A stretch of 61,056 bases of DNA from Verrucomicrobiota bacterium (GTDB taxonomy: Bacteria; Verrucomicrobiota; Verrucomicrobiia; Verrucomicrobiales; V1-33): assembly GCA_003402705.1 (NCBI GenBank), contig QQNF01000012.1, forward strand, positions 1 to 61,056, in the 5' to 3' direction. Below the pieces are notes generated by a model. The model did no database searches and had not been told where the DNA came from. It worked only from the letters and a program-made list of their open reading frames with translations. The position numbers were made by a program, and so were the translations under genes. This document shows positions 52,301 through 60,217 of this stretch, piece after piece (position 1 is the stretch's first letter; every line of letters starts with the position of its first letter).

Positions 52301-54576
52301 CATGCGAGCGGGGTGGAGGGAGGGTTCCCGGAGGCGACCTGGACCCCGTTGAGCCATGCGACGAAGCCGTCGTCGTACTTCATGCGGAGCGCGATGGAGT
52401 CGAGCCCGTTGGTGTTAGTGATAGTGAACGGGAGACGGAAGTAGGCGGAGGCGTTGATGCCGAGCATGCTGGCCTGGAGATTTGAGCTGATGAGGCTTGA
52501 GAAGTCGTTGAGGGCGGGTGGCTGGGCATTGTTTTTGCCGAGGGCGTAGCGTGAGGAGATTTCTGCGGTGGAGAGGGCACGGGTGTGGATGGCGACCTCG
52601 TCGATATCGCCGGTGAAGAAGAAGGCTGGGGTGGATTCGTTCTGGCCAGCGCCGATGCGGAGCGGACGGAGCCCGTTAGGGTTGAAAGTGGCGAGGGTGC
52701 CGGTGCCTGCGAGGGTGCCGTTGACGTAGAAGCGTTTGACGGCGCCGTCGTAGGTGGCGGCGAGGTGGGTCCACTGGTTGAGGACGACGGCCGGGCCGGT
52801 GATAGGGTCCCATGTGCCGGTGGCACCGGAGCCGGACCAGAACTGCCATGTGTTGTTGCTGGCGGCGTAGAGGATGTAGCCGAAGGTGGTGCTGTTCTGT
52901 TCGTTCCGGCCTGAGACGACGGCGCGGAGGGTGCCGGTGCCGCCGGTGGGGCGGGCCCAGCATTCGACGGTGAAGATGGATGGGTTGAGGGAGGCGTGGT
53001 AGGGGGTTTCGATGTAGCCGCCGGAGAAGCGCGGGGCGAGATTGTCTGCGGGCATGCCGGCTTCCGAGGGTGGGCGTGGGCCGCTGACGCCGCCGTTGAT
53101 GGTGCCGATGAAGGTGCCGTTGGCGGGGGTGCCGGTGGTGCCGGAGTTAGTGGCGGTGATGGAGACTGGGGAGGTACTGTCTTTGAGACGCCACCAGCCT
53201 GTGGGGAGCTGGGCGGCGATGGTGGCGGCGGCTTCGGTGCCGGCGGTGCCGGTGGTGGCGCTTTGGAACTGGGCGAGGACCTCGGCTGGGGAGAGGGCGC
53301 GGTTGAAGATGGTGGTTTCGTCGAGATCGCCTGCGAACCAGAACTGGCCAGCGCCTTCGGTGGAGCCTGAGCCGATGCGGAGAGGGAACTGGGAGTTGGG
53401 GGAGTAGGCGGTGGCGGTGTTCTGGGCGATCTGGGAGCCGTTGAGGTAGAGGGTTTTGAGGCGGGAGATGGCGTCGAAGGTGCCGGCGACGTGGTACCAC
53501 TGGTTAGGGGTGATGGTTCCGGTGGCGGCGGGGGCGTCGAGCGTTTCCCATGCGGAACCGGTGCCGGTCCAGAAGGAGAGCAGGTTGGTGGTGGGGAGGA
53601 TGTAGGCGGTGAAGCCGCGGATGGGGGAGCTTTCGCGGCTGGTGAGGAGGGCGCGGTGGGTGGCGCCGTTGCCGCCGGTCCAGCGCATCCAGAAGGAAAA
53701 GGAGAACGAGGCGGCGTTGAGGTTGGCCTGCCATGGGATGTCGATTTTGTCGTTGGTGCCGTCGAAGCGAGCGCCGGTGTTGAGGGCGTCGAAGCCGCCG
53801 TAGGTGGGGGGCTGGACGGATCCGATGTTCTGGAGGACGCCGCCGGAGTAGGTGCCGGCGGGGGAGGAGGGGACGGCGTTGACGGCGAGGATGCCTGGGG
53901 TGCCGAGTTCCTGGAGGCGGTAATAGCCGGCGGGGCCGTCTGCGGAGACATCGCCGGTCCAGCCTGGGCCGAATTCGTTGGTGCCGGTTTCGAAGCCGAT
54001 GCCGTTGGTGGCGGCGGTCCATGAGGCGTCGTTGAATTCCGGGGTGCGCCATGAGTCGGCGAGGGAGGCGTCGGTGGGGACGAGGACGCGGCCGGTGGCT
54101 CCCTGGGCGAGCGGTTTGATGGAATTGGTCTGGGCGGCGAAGCCGTAGGCGAGGTTGGGGACCTGGGGAGGGAAGACGGGGGCGAATTCGGTGGCTTTGG
54201 CGCCGTCTGGTTTGATGAGGGCGAGGTATTCGCCGGAGGGGTCGAGGCGGAAGTTGGTGTGGAGCTGACTGCCGGGGGTGCGGCGATTTTTGTTGGAGGC
54301 CCAGACGACGAGGTAGTCGCCGGCGTTGAGGGAGACGGCTGGGAAGGACCAGCGTGCGGGGAGGGCGGCGTTGTCGGTGAGGGACCAGCCTTCGAGATTG
54401 ACTGGGGCGGCGGAGGGGTTGTGGATTTCGATCCAGTCGCTGAAGTCGCCATCCTGGTCGGCTCTGACCGAGTTGTTGTCGGCCATGAATTCGGTGATGA
54501 CGGCCTGGGCGGCGGCTGCGGCGGGGAAGGCGAGCGCGGCGGCGGCGAGGGAGAGCAGGGGGGAACGCAATTTCAT
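49366..54576 (-). CDS. Large secreted CotH / LamG / lamin-tail surface protein
   Basis: About 1,736 residues from ATG 54576 (GTG two codons earlier). Signal peptide MKLRSPLLSLAAAALAFPAAAAAQA, then a lamin-tail domain (VITEFMADNNS, WIEIHNPS, LEGWSLTD), a carbohydrate-binding-like region, two LamG jelly-rolls (WFAGDLDETTIFNRALSPAEVL and FFTGDIDEVAIHTRALSTAEI, about residues 260-430 and 500-690), another beta region, and a CotH kinase domain at ~970-1300 (GTYGAVFFNGKLYDNVFIRLRG, LDREGALYKMDQ, ARVIIADTDDTRKNFYLYRD, IPWDKDGTLG). Two more lamin-tail domains follow, then a C-terminal module PGRSYRLQRSASLTSWS. CotH proteins phosphorylate coat or secreted proteins; activity here is unproven. It diverges from the gene at 54737. 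Confidence 0.9.
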   Translation of the reverse strand: MKLRSPLLSLAAAALAFPAAAAAQAVITEFMADNNSVRADQDGDFSDWIEIHNPSAAPVNLEGWSLTDNAALPARWSFPAVSLNAGDYLVVWASNKNRRTPGSQLHTNFRLDPSGEYLALIKPDGAKATEFAPVFPPQVPNLAYGFAAQTNSIKPLAQGATGRVLVPTDASLADSWRTPEFNDASWTAATNGIGFETGTNEFGPGWTGDVSADGPAGYYRLQELGTPGILAVNAVPSSPAGTYSGGVLQNIGSVQPPTYGGFDALNTGARFDGTNDKIDIPWQANLNAASFSFSFWMRWTGGNGATHRALLTSRESSPIRGFTAYILPTTNLLSFWTGTGSAWETLDAPAATGTITPNQWYHVAGTFDAISRLKTLYLNGSQIAQNTATAYSPNSQFPLRIGSGSTEGAGQFWFAGDLDETTIFNRALSPAEVLAQFQSATTGTAGTEAAATIAAQLPTGWWRLKDSTSPVSITATNSGTTGTPANGTFIGTINGGVSGPRPPSEAGMPADNLAPRFSGGYIETPYHASLNPSIFTVECWARPTGGTGTLRAVVSGRNEQNSTTFGYILYAASNNTWQFWSGSGATGTWDPITGPAVVLNQWTHLAATYDGAVKRFYVNGTLAGTGTLATFNPNGLRPLRIGAGQNESTPAFFFTGDIDEVAIHTRALSTAEISSRYALGKNNAQPPALNDFSSLISSNLQASMLGINASAYFRLPFTITNTNGLDSIALRMKYDDGFVAWLNGVQVASGNPPSTPLAWNSAAGDRSSNAEASQFESFNLNNFRSALRPGQNVLAIQGLNLSASNPDFLQLAELETRSVGAYASTPAYLTVPTPGTVNSNGAANPGPVISLDSFSPALPTTATDLSITCRVQPVFNPIASVNLRWRTGFSAEQSLTMNDSGTNGDAVAGDSIFTAVLPRTSYAQGNLVRWFFQATDSSGSASRWPMFLTPTNTPQYTGTMIAATGFTTQLPVWYWFAQNTAAAATRTGTYGAVFFNGKLYDNVFIRLRGAGTSSNSKKFDFNSGYHCLINPTVGSVEEANLNGTSLGGADTIIRPSISFELMRRAGLPACAAFPVMMRLNGTLDSASGRGGIAYFVEQVDERMLDRYGLDREGALYKMDQRSNLEPVFNDSFDGVQKRTRLTENNSDLQALVDAVHSTTPDDWNPSAPNTAPVFPAGFTARRQTRLFDLMNLANLSNYLAARVIIADTDDTRKNFYLYRDSEGTGEWSIIPWDKDGTLGNQLDAAPFVGHPFQADWARRKTNSSHQWNYLWEGVFNDARLRPMMLRRLRTLMDSILGSAAGTPEALADSFWAPITSTTPVIGTYNNQTNASIKSFFSSRRNGTAATVPAGLFSVYSAANGLGTGISIPPAQPANAAIAFGTIDYLPVSGNQEEEFVQLLNTNTYAVDISGWELRRGIEHKFEPGTVVLPNEAIYTAGRTSAFRARATSPSGGQGLFVQGSFNGTISARGEIIELWDPRDPANLTDDRLVATVNTPATPTPLQQSLRITEIMYDPAVGGTFAPGEYEFLELRNIGTSPITLTGAAFTEGISFTFPALTLNPGARTLVVKNPSAFASRYPGPLPVAGSYTGSLDNSGERIRLVDASGEEILDFRYDGTWFPNTHGDALGGGRSLVIINDSADWSSWDSQLSWRAGSATSGSPAASDAPSAAASNAAWNGSDSVTALGEPGRSYRLQRSASLTSWSDLGWFSANPAGDILATDPTPPSSSAAFYRLVTH

Positions 54577-54736
54577 GGACACGCAAAGAATAACGGGTTG
54601 AAAGGAAAGCCATGATCATGCCGTCGTCTCCATGAAAGACTGATCAAATTCCGGCGGCGGGTGCGAGAGCGCTTGATTCCGGAGTCGGGGCTTGCGGAAG
54701 CGGGCGATGGTCTGGCTTAATTTGAGAATCGATCCC

Positions 54737-57700
54737 ATGAAGAACCTTCCTGTGCTGATGTTGCTGCTGAGCGTGAGTGTGAATGCGGCGGAGCGACCGG
54801 TGCCGGCGGATCATGCGGAGCGGATGGAGCGAGGGGAGAAGCGGTTTCGGGAGACGGTGAAGGGGGTATTGAATGACCACTGTGTGAAGTGCCATGGTGG
54901 GGAGAAGACGAAGGGGGATTTTGATCTGACGACGCGGGAGGATCTGCTGCGTGGGGGAGCGGAGGGGGTGGCGGTGGTGCCGTTTGATGTGGCGGGGAGT
55001 CGGTTGCTGAGGCTGGTGAAGCGGGAGGAGGAGCCGCACATGCCGGGGACGGGGCCGGCGCTGAGTGCGGAGGCGGTGGGGGCGCTGGAGGCATGGATTG
55101 CGGATGGGGCGGCGTATGACGGGCCGCTGGTGGCTGGGAAGAAGCCGGCGCGGGACAAGAGTGCGGTGAGTGCGGAGGACCGGCAGTGGTGGGCGTTTCG
55201 GCCCTTGGCGAAGGTGGAGGTGCCTGGGGCGGGGCATCCGGTGGATGCATTTATCGTGAAGAAGGCGGCGGAGAAGGGACTGGGGCTGACGGTGGCGGCG
55301 GGACCGGAGGTGATGCTGCGGCGGGCGTTTCTGGTGCTGACGGGGTTGCCGCCGTCGCCGGAGGAGATTGCGGCGTATGCGGCTGCGCCGACGGCGGAGG
55401 CGTGGGAGGCGGTGATTGACCGGTTGTTAGCTTCGCCGGCGTACGGGGAGCGATGGGCGCGGCACTGGCTGGACGTGGCGCGGTTTGCGGAGAGCAGCGG
55501 GTTTGAGCATGATTACGACCGGGAAGGGGCGTGGCATTTCCGGGATTGGGTGATCCGGGCGTTGAACGGGGACATGCCGTGGACGCAGTTTCTAACGTGG
55601 CAGCTGGCGGGGGACGAGACCGATCCTGACAAGGCGGAGGCATTGATGGCGACCGGGTTTCTGGGGGGCGGGGTCTTTCCGACGCAGATCACGATCAATG
55701 AAGTGGAGCGGACGCGGTATGACGCGATGGACGACATGCTGAGCACGACGGGTTCGGCGTTTCTGGGGCTGACGGTGGGTTGTGCGCGGTGTCACGATCA
55801 CAAGTATGATCCGATTCCGGTGCGTGATTATTACGAGATGCTGAGCACGTTCACGACGACGACGCGGAGTGTGGTGGAGCTGGAGACCCAGCCGGAGAAG
55901 ACGGCGGCGGCGCGGGCGGAGTGGGAGAAGCTCGGGGCCGAATTGAAGGGGGCGGTGGCGGCGCGGGACAAGGCGTTGCGGCCGGCGTTTAACGACTGGC
56001 TGGCGGCGGGAGTGCCGGGGGTGGAGGCACCGGTGTGGACGGCGATGGCGGTGGAGACGGCGAAGTCGGATGGGGGTGCGACGCTGAAGCGGCAGCCGGA
56101 TGGTTCGGTGCTGGCGGGAGGGGTGAATGCAGCGGAGGACCGGTATGAGCTAGTGAGTGGTGAAGTGAGCGGTGCGGTGGCGGCGGTGAAGCTGGAGGCT
56201 CTAGCGGATCCTTCGATGGTGGGGGGCGGGCCGGGTCGTGCGTCTAACGGGAACATCGGGCTGAGCCGGATCCGGGTTTATGAGAAGACGGCTGGTGGGG
56301 AGGAACGGGAAGTGAAGCTGGTGAAGGCGGTGGCGGATTTCGAGCAGGACAGCGGGGGATTGAGTGTGGCGTCGGCATTGGATGACAATCCGAAGACGGG
56401 GTGGGCGGTGGATCCGCAGTTCGGGAAGGATCATGCGGCGGTGTTCACGCTGGCGGAGCCGCTGCCTGCGGGAGCGCGGCGGATGCGGGTGGTGCTGGAG
56501 TTTCAGTTGAACGGGCAGCACAACATGGGTCGGGTGCGGGTGTCGGTGAGTGGGCAGCCGGGGGCGGGACTGGGTGGCGAGGCGAATCCTGCGGAGGTGG
56601 CGGCGCTGCTGGAGAAGGCGAAGGTGGCGGCATGGCGGAAGGCGATGAGTGAGGCGGAGCGCGGGCAATTGTTTGCGTGGTGGAAAGGCCGGGATGCGGA
56701 GAGTGTGGGACTAGCGGCGAAAGTGGCGGCGCACGAAGCGGCACCGCCGCGGCACACGGAGAAAGTGCTCGTGTGCGGCGAGGGATTCCCGCCGCTGCGG
56801 ATGCATACGCAGGGCGCGGATTTCTTCAATGAGACGTACTATCTGAAGCGGGGGAACACGGAGTTGAAGGACGGGACGGCGGCGCAGGGGTTTCTGAAGG
56901 TACTGACGCCAGTGGGTGTGCCGGCGTCGCGGTGGGTGCAGCCGGTGCCTGCGGGGTCGAAGTTTTCGGGGCGGCGGCGGGCGCTGGCGGCGTGGCTGAC
57001 GGACACTGAGCAGGGGGCCGGGCATCTGGCGGCGCGGGTGGCGGTGAACCGGGTTTGGCAGCATCATTTCGGGAAAGGGATCGTGGCGTCGCCGAACGAT
57101 TTCGGGAAGACGGGGAACCTGCCGACGCATCCGGAATTGCTGGACTGGCTGGCGGGCGAGTTGATTCGAGGCGGCTGGCGGTTGAAGCCGCTGCACAAGC
57201 TGCTGATGACGAGTGCGGCGTGGCGGCAAACGGGCGTCAGGGATGCGGCGCGGGAGACGGCTGATCCTGACAATGCGACGTTCACGCGGTTTGTGCCGCG
57301 CCGATTGGAGGCGGAAGCGCTGAGGGATTCGCTGCTGGCGGTTAGCGGAGTGCTTGACCCGACGATGTACGGGGCGGGGACGCGTGACGAGAACAGCCGG
57401 AGGCGGAGTATTTATTTCACGGTGAAGCGGAGTCAGTTGATTGGGAGCATGGTGGCGTTTGACCAACCTGAGCCGCTGGCGAGTCAGGGGTCGCGGCCGG
57501 TGACGACGGTGGCTCCGCAGGCGCTGATGCTGATGAACAGTCCGCAGGCGCGGGCGTGGGCGGGGGCGTTTGCGGAGAGACTGCGGAAGGAAGCGCCGGG
57601 TGGGCTGGAGGCGCAGATCCGGCGCGGGTATCTGGTGGCGCTGGGGCGGTTGCCTGGGGAAGCGGAGGTGGCGCAGTGCCGGGCGTTTGCGGAGGCGGCG

Positions 57701-57769
57701 GGCGAGGGCGGGCTGGTGGAGCTTTGTCAGGTGCTGCTGAGTCTGAATGGGACGGCGTATATTGAGTGA
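54737..57769 (+). CDS. Cytochrome-type DUF1549/DUF1553 protein (PSCyt1 + PSCyt2 + PSD1 architecture)
   Basis: From ATG 54737 the protein has 1,010 residues: signal peptide MKNLPVLMLLLSVSVNA, then an N-terminal planctomycete-type cytochrome c domain with the heme motif CVKCH (Cys49, Cys52, His53) and MPGTGPALS as the distal Met region. DUF1549 follows (YGERWARHWLDVARFAES, VGCARCHDHKYDPI), a ~300-residue insert resembling a discoidin/jelly-roll sugar-binding domain, then DUF1553 (NRVWQHHFGKGIVASPNDFG, RRLEAEALRDSLLAVSG, LMLMNSPQ). It is probably a periplasmic heme protein linked to polysaccharide use. The DUF1501 partner expected next to it is absent; the nearest is at 38895. Confidence 0.92.
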   Translation: MKNLPVLMLLLSVSVNAAERPVPADHAERMERGEKRFRETVKGVLNDHCVKCHGGEKTKGDFDLTTREDLLRGGAEGVAVVPFDVAGSRLLRLVKREEEPHMPGTGPALSAEAVGALEAWIADGAAYDGPLVAGKKPARDKSAVSAEDRQWWAFRPLAKVEVPGAGHPVDAFIVKKAAEKGLGLTVAAGPEVMLRRAFLVLTGLPPSPEEIAAYAAAPTAEAWEAVIDRLLASPAYGERWARHWLDVARFAESSGFEHDYDREGAWHFRDWVIRALNGDMPWTQFLTWQLAGDETDPDKAEALMATGFLGGGVFPTQITINEVERTRYDAMDDMLSTTGSAFLGLTVGCARCHDHKYDPIPVRDYYEMLSTFTTTTRSVVELETQPEKTAAARAEWEKLGAELKGAVAARDKALRPAFNDWLAAGVPGVEAPVWTAMAVETAKSDGGATLKRQPDGSVLAGGVNAAEDRYELVSGEVSGAVAAVKLEALADPSMVGGGPGRASNGNIGLSRIRVYEKTAGGEEREVKLVKAVADFEQDSGGLSVASALDDNPKTGWAVDPQFGKDHAAVFTLAEPLPAGARRMRVVLEFQLNGQHNMGRVRVSVSGQPGAGLGGEANPAEVAALLEKAKVAAWRKAMSEAERGQLFAWWKGRDAESVGLAAKVAAHEAAPPRHTEKVLVCGEGFPPLRMHTQGADFFNETYYLKRGNTELKDGTAAQGFLKVLTPVGVPASRWVQPVPAGSKFSGRRRALAAWLTDTEQGAGHLAARVAVNRVWQHHFGKGIVASPNDFGKTGNLPTHPELLDWLAGELIRGGWRLKPLHKLLMTSAAWRQTGVRDAARETADPDNATFTRFVPRRLEAEALRDSLLAVSGVLDPTMYGAGTRDENSRRRSIYFTVKRSQLIGSMVAFDQPEPLASQGSRPVTTVAPQALMLMNSPQARAWAGAFAERLRKEAPGGLEAQIRRGYLVALGRLPGEAEVAQCRAFAEAAGEGGLVELCQVLLSLNGTAYIE

Positions 57770-58066
57770 GGTGTTTGGAGGCTCTGGAGTGCTAGTGCGG
57801 GAGGGGTTGAGGTCGTCTTCGTGACTAGGTGGTGGCGATATCGCTTGAATGAGACCGGGCCGGTGAAGGGCCGGAAATGCCGGAGGTGGGTGGCTGTTCA
57901 TGAGACTGCCGAAAGCTTCAATGAGATCTACTGACCGCTGACAGCGGATGCTGAAGAAGCCATCTACCTCAGTGTGCGGAAACCCAATGATCGCAAACAG
58001 TCAGCCCCCGAACGGCTGGCTGGAATGTGTGGCGGCAGATCCGTCTTAATGATTTCACGAGCACCA
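57770..58066. other. Non-coding or decayed region before the integron remnant
   Basis: About 300 bp without a credible gene. A plus-strand frame near 57930-58060 reads TADAEEAIYLSVRKPNDRKQ but is interrupted by a stop just upstream and has no recognisable domain; it may be a gene scar. Composition begins to drift from the GC-rich pattern to the left. Confidence 0.5.
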
Positions 58067-58150
58067 TCATGCGGCGAGACCGTCCAGCGGGCTGCGGGCG
58101 ACCACGCCCGGACGGTTCATCACATGCGTGTAGATCATCGTGGGCATAGC
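58067..58150 (-). pseudogene. Remnant of an integron integrase (tyrosine recombinase) C-terminus
   Basis: A minus-strand open frame (58339 to 58067, 90 codons) ends with PTMIYTHVMNRPGVVARSPL then DGL. This corresponds to the C-terminal end of IntI integrases (TTMIYTHVLNRGGRGVRSPLD), including the catalytic Tyr. The first ~64 residues of the frame (MRAFTVQGESPARTLDEV...) are not integrase-like, so at least 200 integrase residues, including the catalytic Arg and His boxes, are missing. The remnant points away from the cassette array, the normal orientation of intI. It cannot encode an active recombinase. Confidence 0.78.
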
Positions 58151-58339
58151 CAGTACCCTCGCAATCCCCGAGGTACGGTCAGGCGTCCGTTGCCTCCGTT
58201 CCGCCCACCTCAGAAAAACACCAATGGTCCGACGCACCGCCTCACACTCGTCGGCCACCGCCCCGAGTGCCTCCATTCTTGCCAATACTTCGTCGAGAGT
58301 CCGGGCGGGACTCTCACCTTGAACTGTGAATGCACGCAT

Positions 58340-58610
58340 GGAATACCGTCATGCCGCATGTGCGGCGGAAAGTCAATTAGAAATTTGATGATCCGGCTTC
58401 GGATCCGCCTTGATCGCCGGCCAAGCCGACCCGCCGTGGAAAGTCCTTGCCGATTCTGTTGGTTCGGATATTGGGAGCGAGGTGCAGTCATATCCATTGA
58501 ATTTCAGGCAGTTGAAAGGAAAGTGCAATTGGCCGAACGGCCCGATTGCAATGGGATATTCCACCAGATATGGTGGAATAATAAACTGTTCTGCCAAGAA
58601 ATACCTCCGT
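58340..58610 (+). other. Leader of the cassette array (attI region expected) with two hairpins
   Basis: No gene. A candidate attI-like crossover triplet is gttcgga at 58462-58468, but no second site could be confirmed. Two inverted repeats stand just before the first cassette gene: gcaat(t)ggcc-gaac-ggcc(cg)attgc at 58525-58549, and a perfect 9-bp stem tattccacc/ggtggaata at 58557-58580. They could be a regulatory leader or a relic of an attC site. Confidence 0.45.
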
Positions 58611-59027
58611 ATGAAGACGCTATTACTTGTTTGCATGTTGATCGGTTCGTCTCTTCAAGCTGATGACACGAAGAAGTTCTCCGAGATCGAAACCGTTCTA
58701 AAAGGCGACCCTAAGGTGAAGATTGCGACGGCGGAAGATGCCAATAAGTTGCTCTTTTCCGAAATCGGGAAGCCCACAGGCGGTATCTCGGCCTACTGGA
58801 GTTGGTCGATTAGGGATGCATTCATGCTGCCAAGTGATTGGGAGGGTATTGGCAAGGCTGGTGAGGTTGTCTGGATTGGACAACTCAATTCATTGGATGG
58901 CGCTCCACTTGCCTCGCAGCCGCTGGCAGTCTATTATATCAATGCGAACAGCGGAAAGATCTTCACCCTCAAGCGTCCATCTAAGAAAAAGACCGCAGAA
59001 CAAGACGCTCCATCCAACGGCGGGTAA
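58611..59027 (+). CDS. Cassette 1: secreted protein of unknown function
   Basis: The 138-residue protein has a signal peptide (MKTLLLVCMLIGSSLQA, then DDTKKFSE); a lipoprotein Cys is not at the cleavage point. The mature part includes KIATAEDANKLLFSEIGKP and AYWSWSIRDAFMLPSDWEGIGK, then GEVVWIGQLNS and a Lys-rich tail that runs into attC1, so the stop at 59025 lies inside the recombination site, as is common in cassettes. I do not recognise the family. Frame codes upstream to 58410, but only the ATG at 58611 opens a signal peptide. There is no obvious Shine-Dalgarno. Confidence 0.75.
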   Translation: MKTLLLVCMLIGSSLQADDTKKFSEIETVLKGDPKVKIATAEDANKLLFSEIGKPTGGISAYWSWSIRDAFMLPSDWEGIGKAGEVVWIGQLNSLDGAPLASQPLAVYYINANSGKIFTLKRPSKKKTAEQDAPSNGG

Positions 59028-59083
59028 CGCTCCTCTTTGAATTCGGGCTTCCATCCCCGCCGTGGATGAGCTAATCGTTCGCC
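58995..59083 (+). other. attC site 1 (89 bp)
   Basis: R'' is gcagaac (58995-59001), R' is gttcgcc (59077-59083). Between them catccaacggcggg (59011-59024) pairs with cccgccgtggatg (59056-59068), leaving one unpaired A on the left arm as an extrahelical base. Confidence 0.85.
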
Positions 59084-59104
59084 CAACTAACGGAGTCCTT
59101 CGCG

Positions 59105-59665
59105 ATGCAACCAAGTGCTTTGGAACCACCCTACATTCAGTCATTGCGACATCCGAAGATTGACGGCTTCAAGCTGGTTTCTCCACAGGATGAGTTGGAC
59201 GAGCGGATTTATCGTGAGGTTGTGACTGATGGTTGCTCCATTTTGTCTTTTGGGAGTGGTCCCACTGCCCCAGAGTTCACCTACTCAGTCGGGCTCTTCC
59301 TTAACTTCCTGCACCCTGAGATACTTGTAATGGGGCTTCATCCCAGCACTGCTCACAGACTCATCAGGAAGCTCCGCGATGGAGTTGCTCAGGGAGCCTC
59401 GGTCACCTCTGATTCGGTGCGGCATGATTTGTTCGACGATCACAGACCTGTTCGCTTCCGAGTCGTCTCGCAGGAGAGATACCTCGACTATCTTGGCCGT
59501 AATTGTAACTTCTATTTCAGCCTCTTCGGAAGAGGGAGTGATCTGCACGATTTCGGATTCCCCGTGCTGCAAGTCATCTGGCCTGATCGAGATGGACACT
59601 ATCCAGAAAATGTGAATTGTGACGCACGTTTCTCGGCAATCCACACACTGACAGCCCAGCCATGA
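59105..59665 (+). CDS. Cassette 2: DUF4262-type protein
   Basis: The 186-residue soluble protein shows the DUF4262 pattern: a start like MQPSALEPPYI, then TDGCSILSFGSG, APEFTYSVGLFLNFLHPEIL (typical 'YTVGL...HPEL'), MGLHPSTAHRLIRKL and, late in the domain, FPVLQVIWPDRDGHYPEN. The biochemical role of DUF4262 is not known. It fills almost the entire cassette between attC1 and attC2, and its codon use is more mixed than that of the genes to the left. The ATG at 59105 is 21 bp after the attC1 end. Confidence 0.82.
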   Translation: MQPSALEPPYIQSLRHPKIDGFKLVSPQDELDERIYREVVTDGCSILSFGSGPTAPEFTYSVGLFLNFLHPEILVMGLHPSTAHRLIRKLRDGVAQGASVTSDSVRHDLFDDHRPVRFRVVSQERYLDYLGRNCNFYFSLFGRGSDLHDFGFPVLQVIWPDRDGHYPENVNCDARFSAIHTLTAQP

Positions 59666-59687
59666 CCAAATTCACAGAGCCAACGAG

Positions 59688-59780
59688 GGCGAACAAAACG
59701 GATGCAGGCAACGGCTCGAAGGCTACCTGTCGTGTCATCGACGCCTCCCGCTCGCCGTCGCCTGATCCGGGTCGTTAAGC
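59688..59780 (+). other. attC site 2 (93 bp)
   Basis: R'' ggcgaac (59688-59694) and a consensus R' gttaagc (59774-59780). The left arm cggatgcaggcaacggc and the right arm gccgtcgcctgatccg are complementary apart from one extra G and one mismatch. Confidence 0.86.
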
Positions 59781-59822
59781 CGCAAGTACGTACTCGGGCA
59801 GAGCGGACACAGTTTCACAAAC

Positions 59823-60077
59823 ATGCATTCTCACGATCCAAAGCTCATTGATTCCACGCGCCTGGCGTGCTTTTCTGCTGTGGGCGATGGAATGCACGTC
59901 GAGCTGGCTGCCGAAGCCGATGGCGAAGTTCTGGTCTCGTTTCGAGAGGACGAAGCACTCGGGCTTCAAGTGGTGCTTCACGGCCGGTCCCAGGATGTAG
60001 TTCTCTCGCTTGCGGATCTGAAGCGCGCCATTTCCTTAGCGGAGTCAGAAGTTCATCGAGAGTCCTTCTATGACTAG
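59823..60077 (+). CDS. Cassette 3: small protein of unknown function
   Basis: The 84-residue protein from ATG 59823 has a predicted beta-rich middle (GMHVELAAEADGEVLVSFRED, LGLQVVLHGRSQDVVLSL) and a short helix at the end (ADLKRAISLAESEV). No signal peptide, no transmembrane stretch, no family recognised. The reading frame occupies the cassette between attC2 and attC3, which supports it as a real gene despite its small size. Confidence 0.65.
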   Translation: MHSHDPKLIDSTRLACFSAVGDGMHVELAAEADGEVLVSFREDEALGLQVVLHGRSQDVVLSLADLKRAISLAESEVHRESFYD

Positions 60078-60086
60078 GTGGGTGCG

Positions 60087-60197
60087 GCTTAACCAATCGC
60101 TCAACCGGACCCGCAACGGCATGCCGCCTTCGGGCCTCATTTCATTCTGGCCCTGCGGCGTCCTGCCGCTGCGGGCCGGTTAGCTCAAACGTTCGCC
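60087..60197 (+). other. attC site 3 (111 bp)
   Basis: R'' gcttaac (60087-60093), R' gttcgcc (60191-60197). The arm gctcaaccggacccgcaacggc pairs with gccgctgcgggccggttagc; two single bases are unpaired on the left arm. The loop between the arms is longer than in attC1 and attC2 and contains further inverted repeats. Confidence 0.86.
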
Positions 60198-60217
60198 AAG
60201 AATCAGAATCACACCCC

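Noticed and set aside
52380..54452. 690-codon minus-strand frame overlapping the CotH/LamG gene
   Set aside because: Pro/Ser/Ala low-complexity translation in another frame of the same strand; the 1,736-residue frame has all the recognisable domains.
57930..58060. Plus-strand fragment reading TADAEEAIYLSVRKPNDRKQ as a transposase or antitoxin piece
   Set aside because: A stop codon lies just upstream and I could not match it to any family; left as unexplained sequence.
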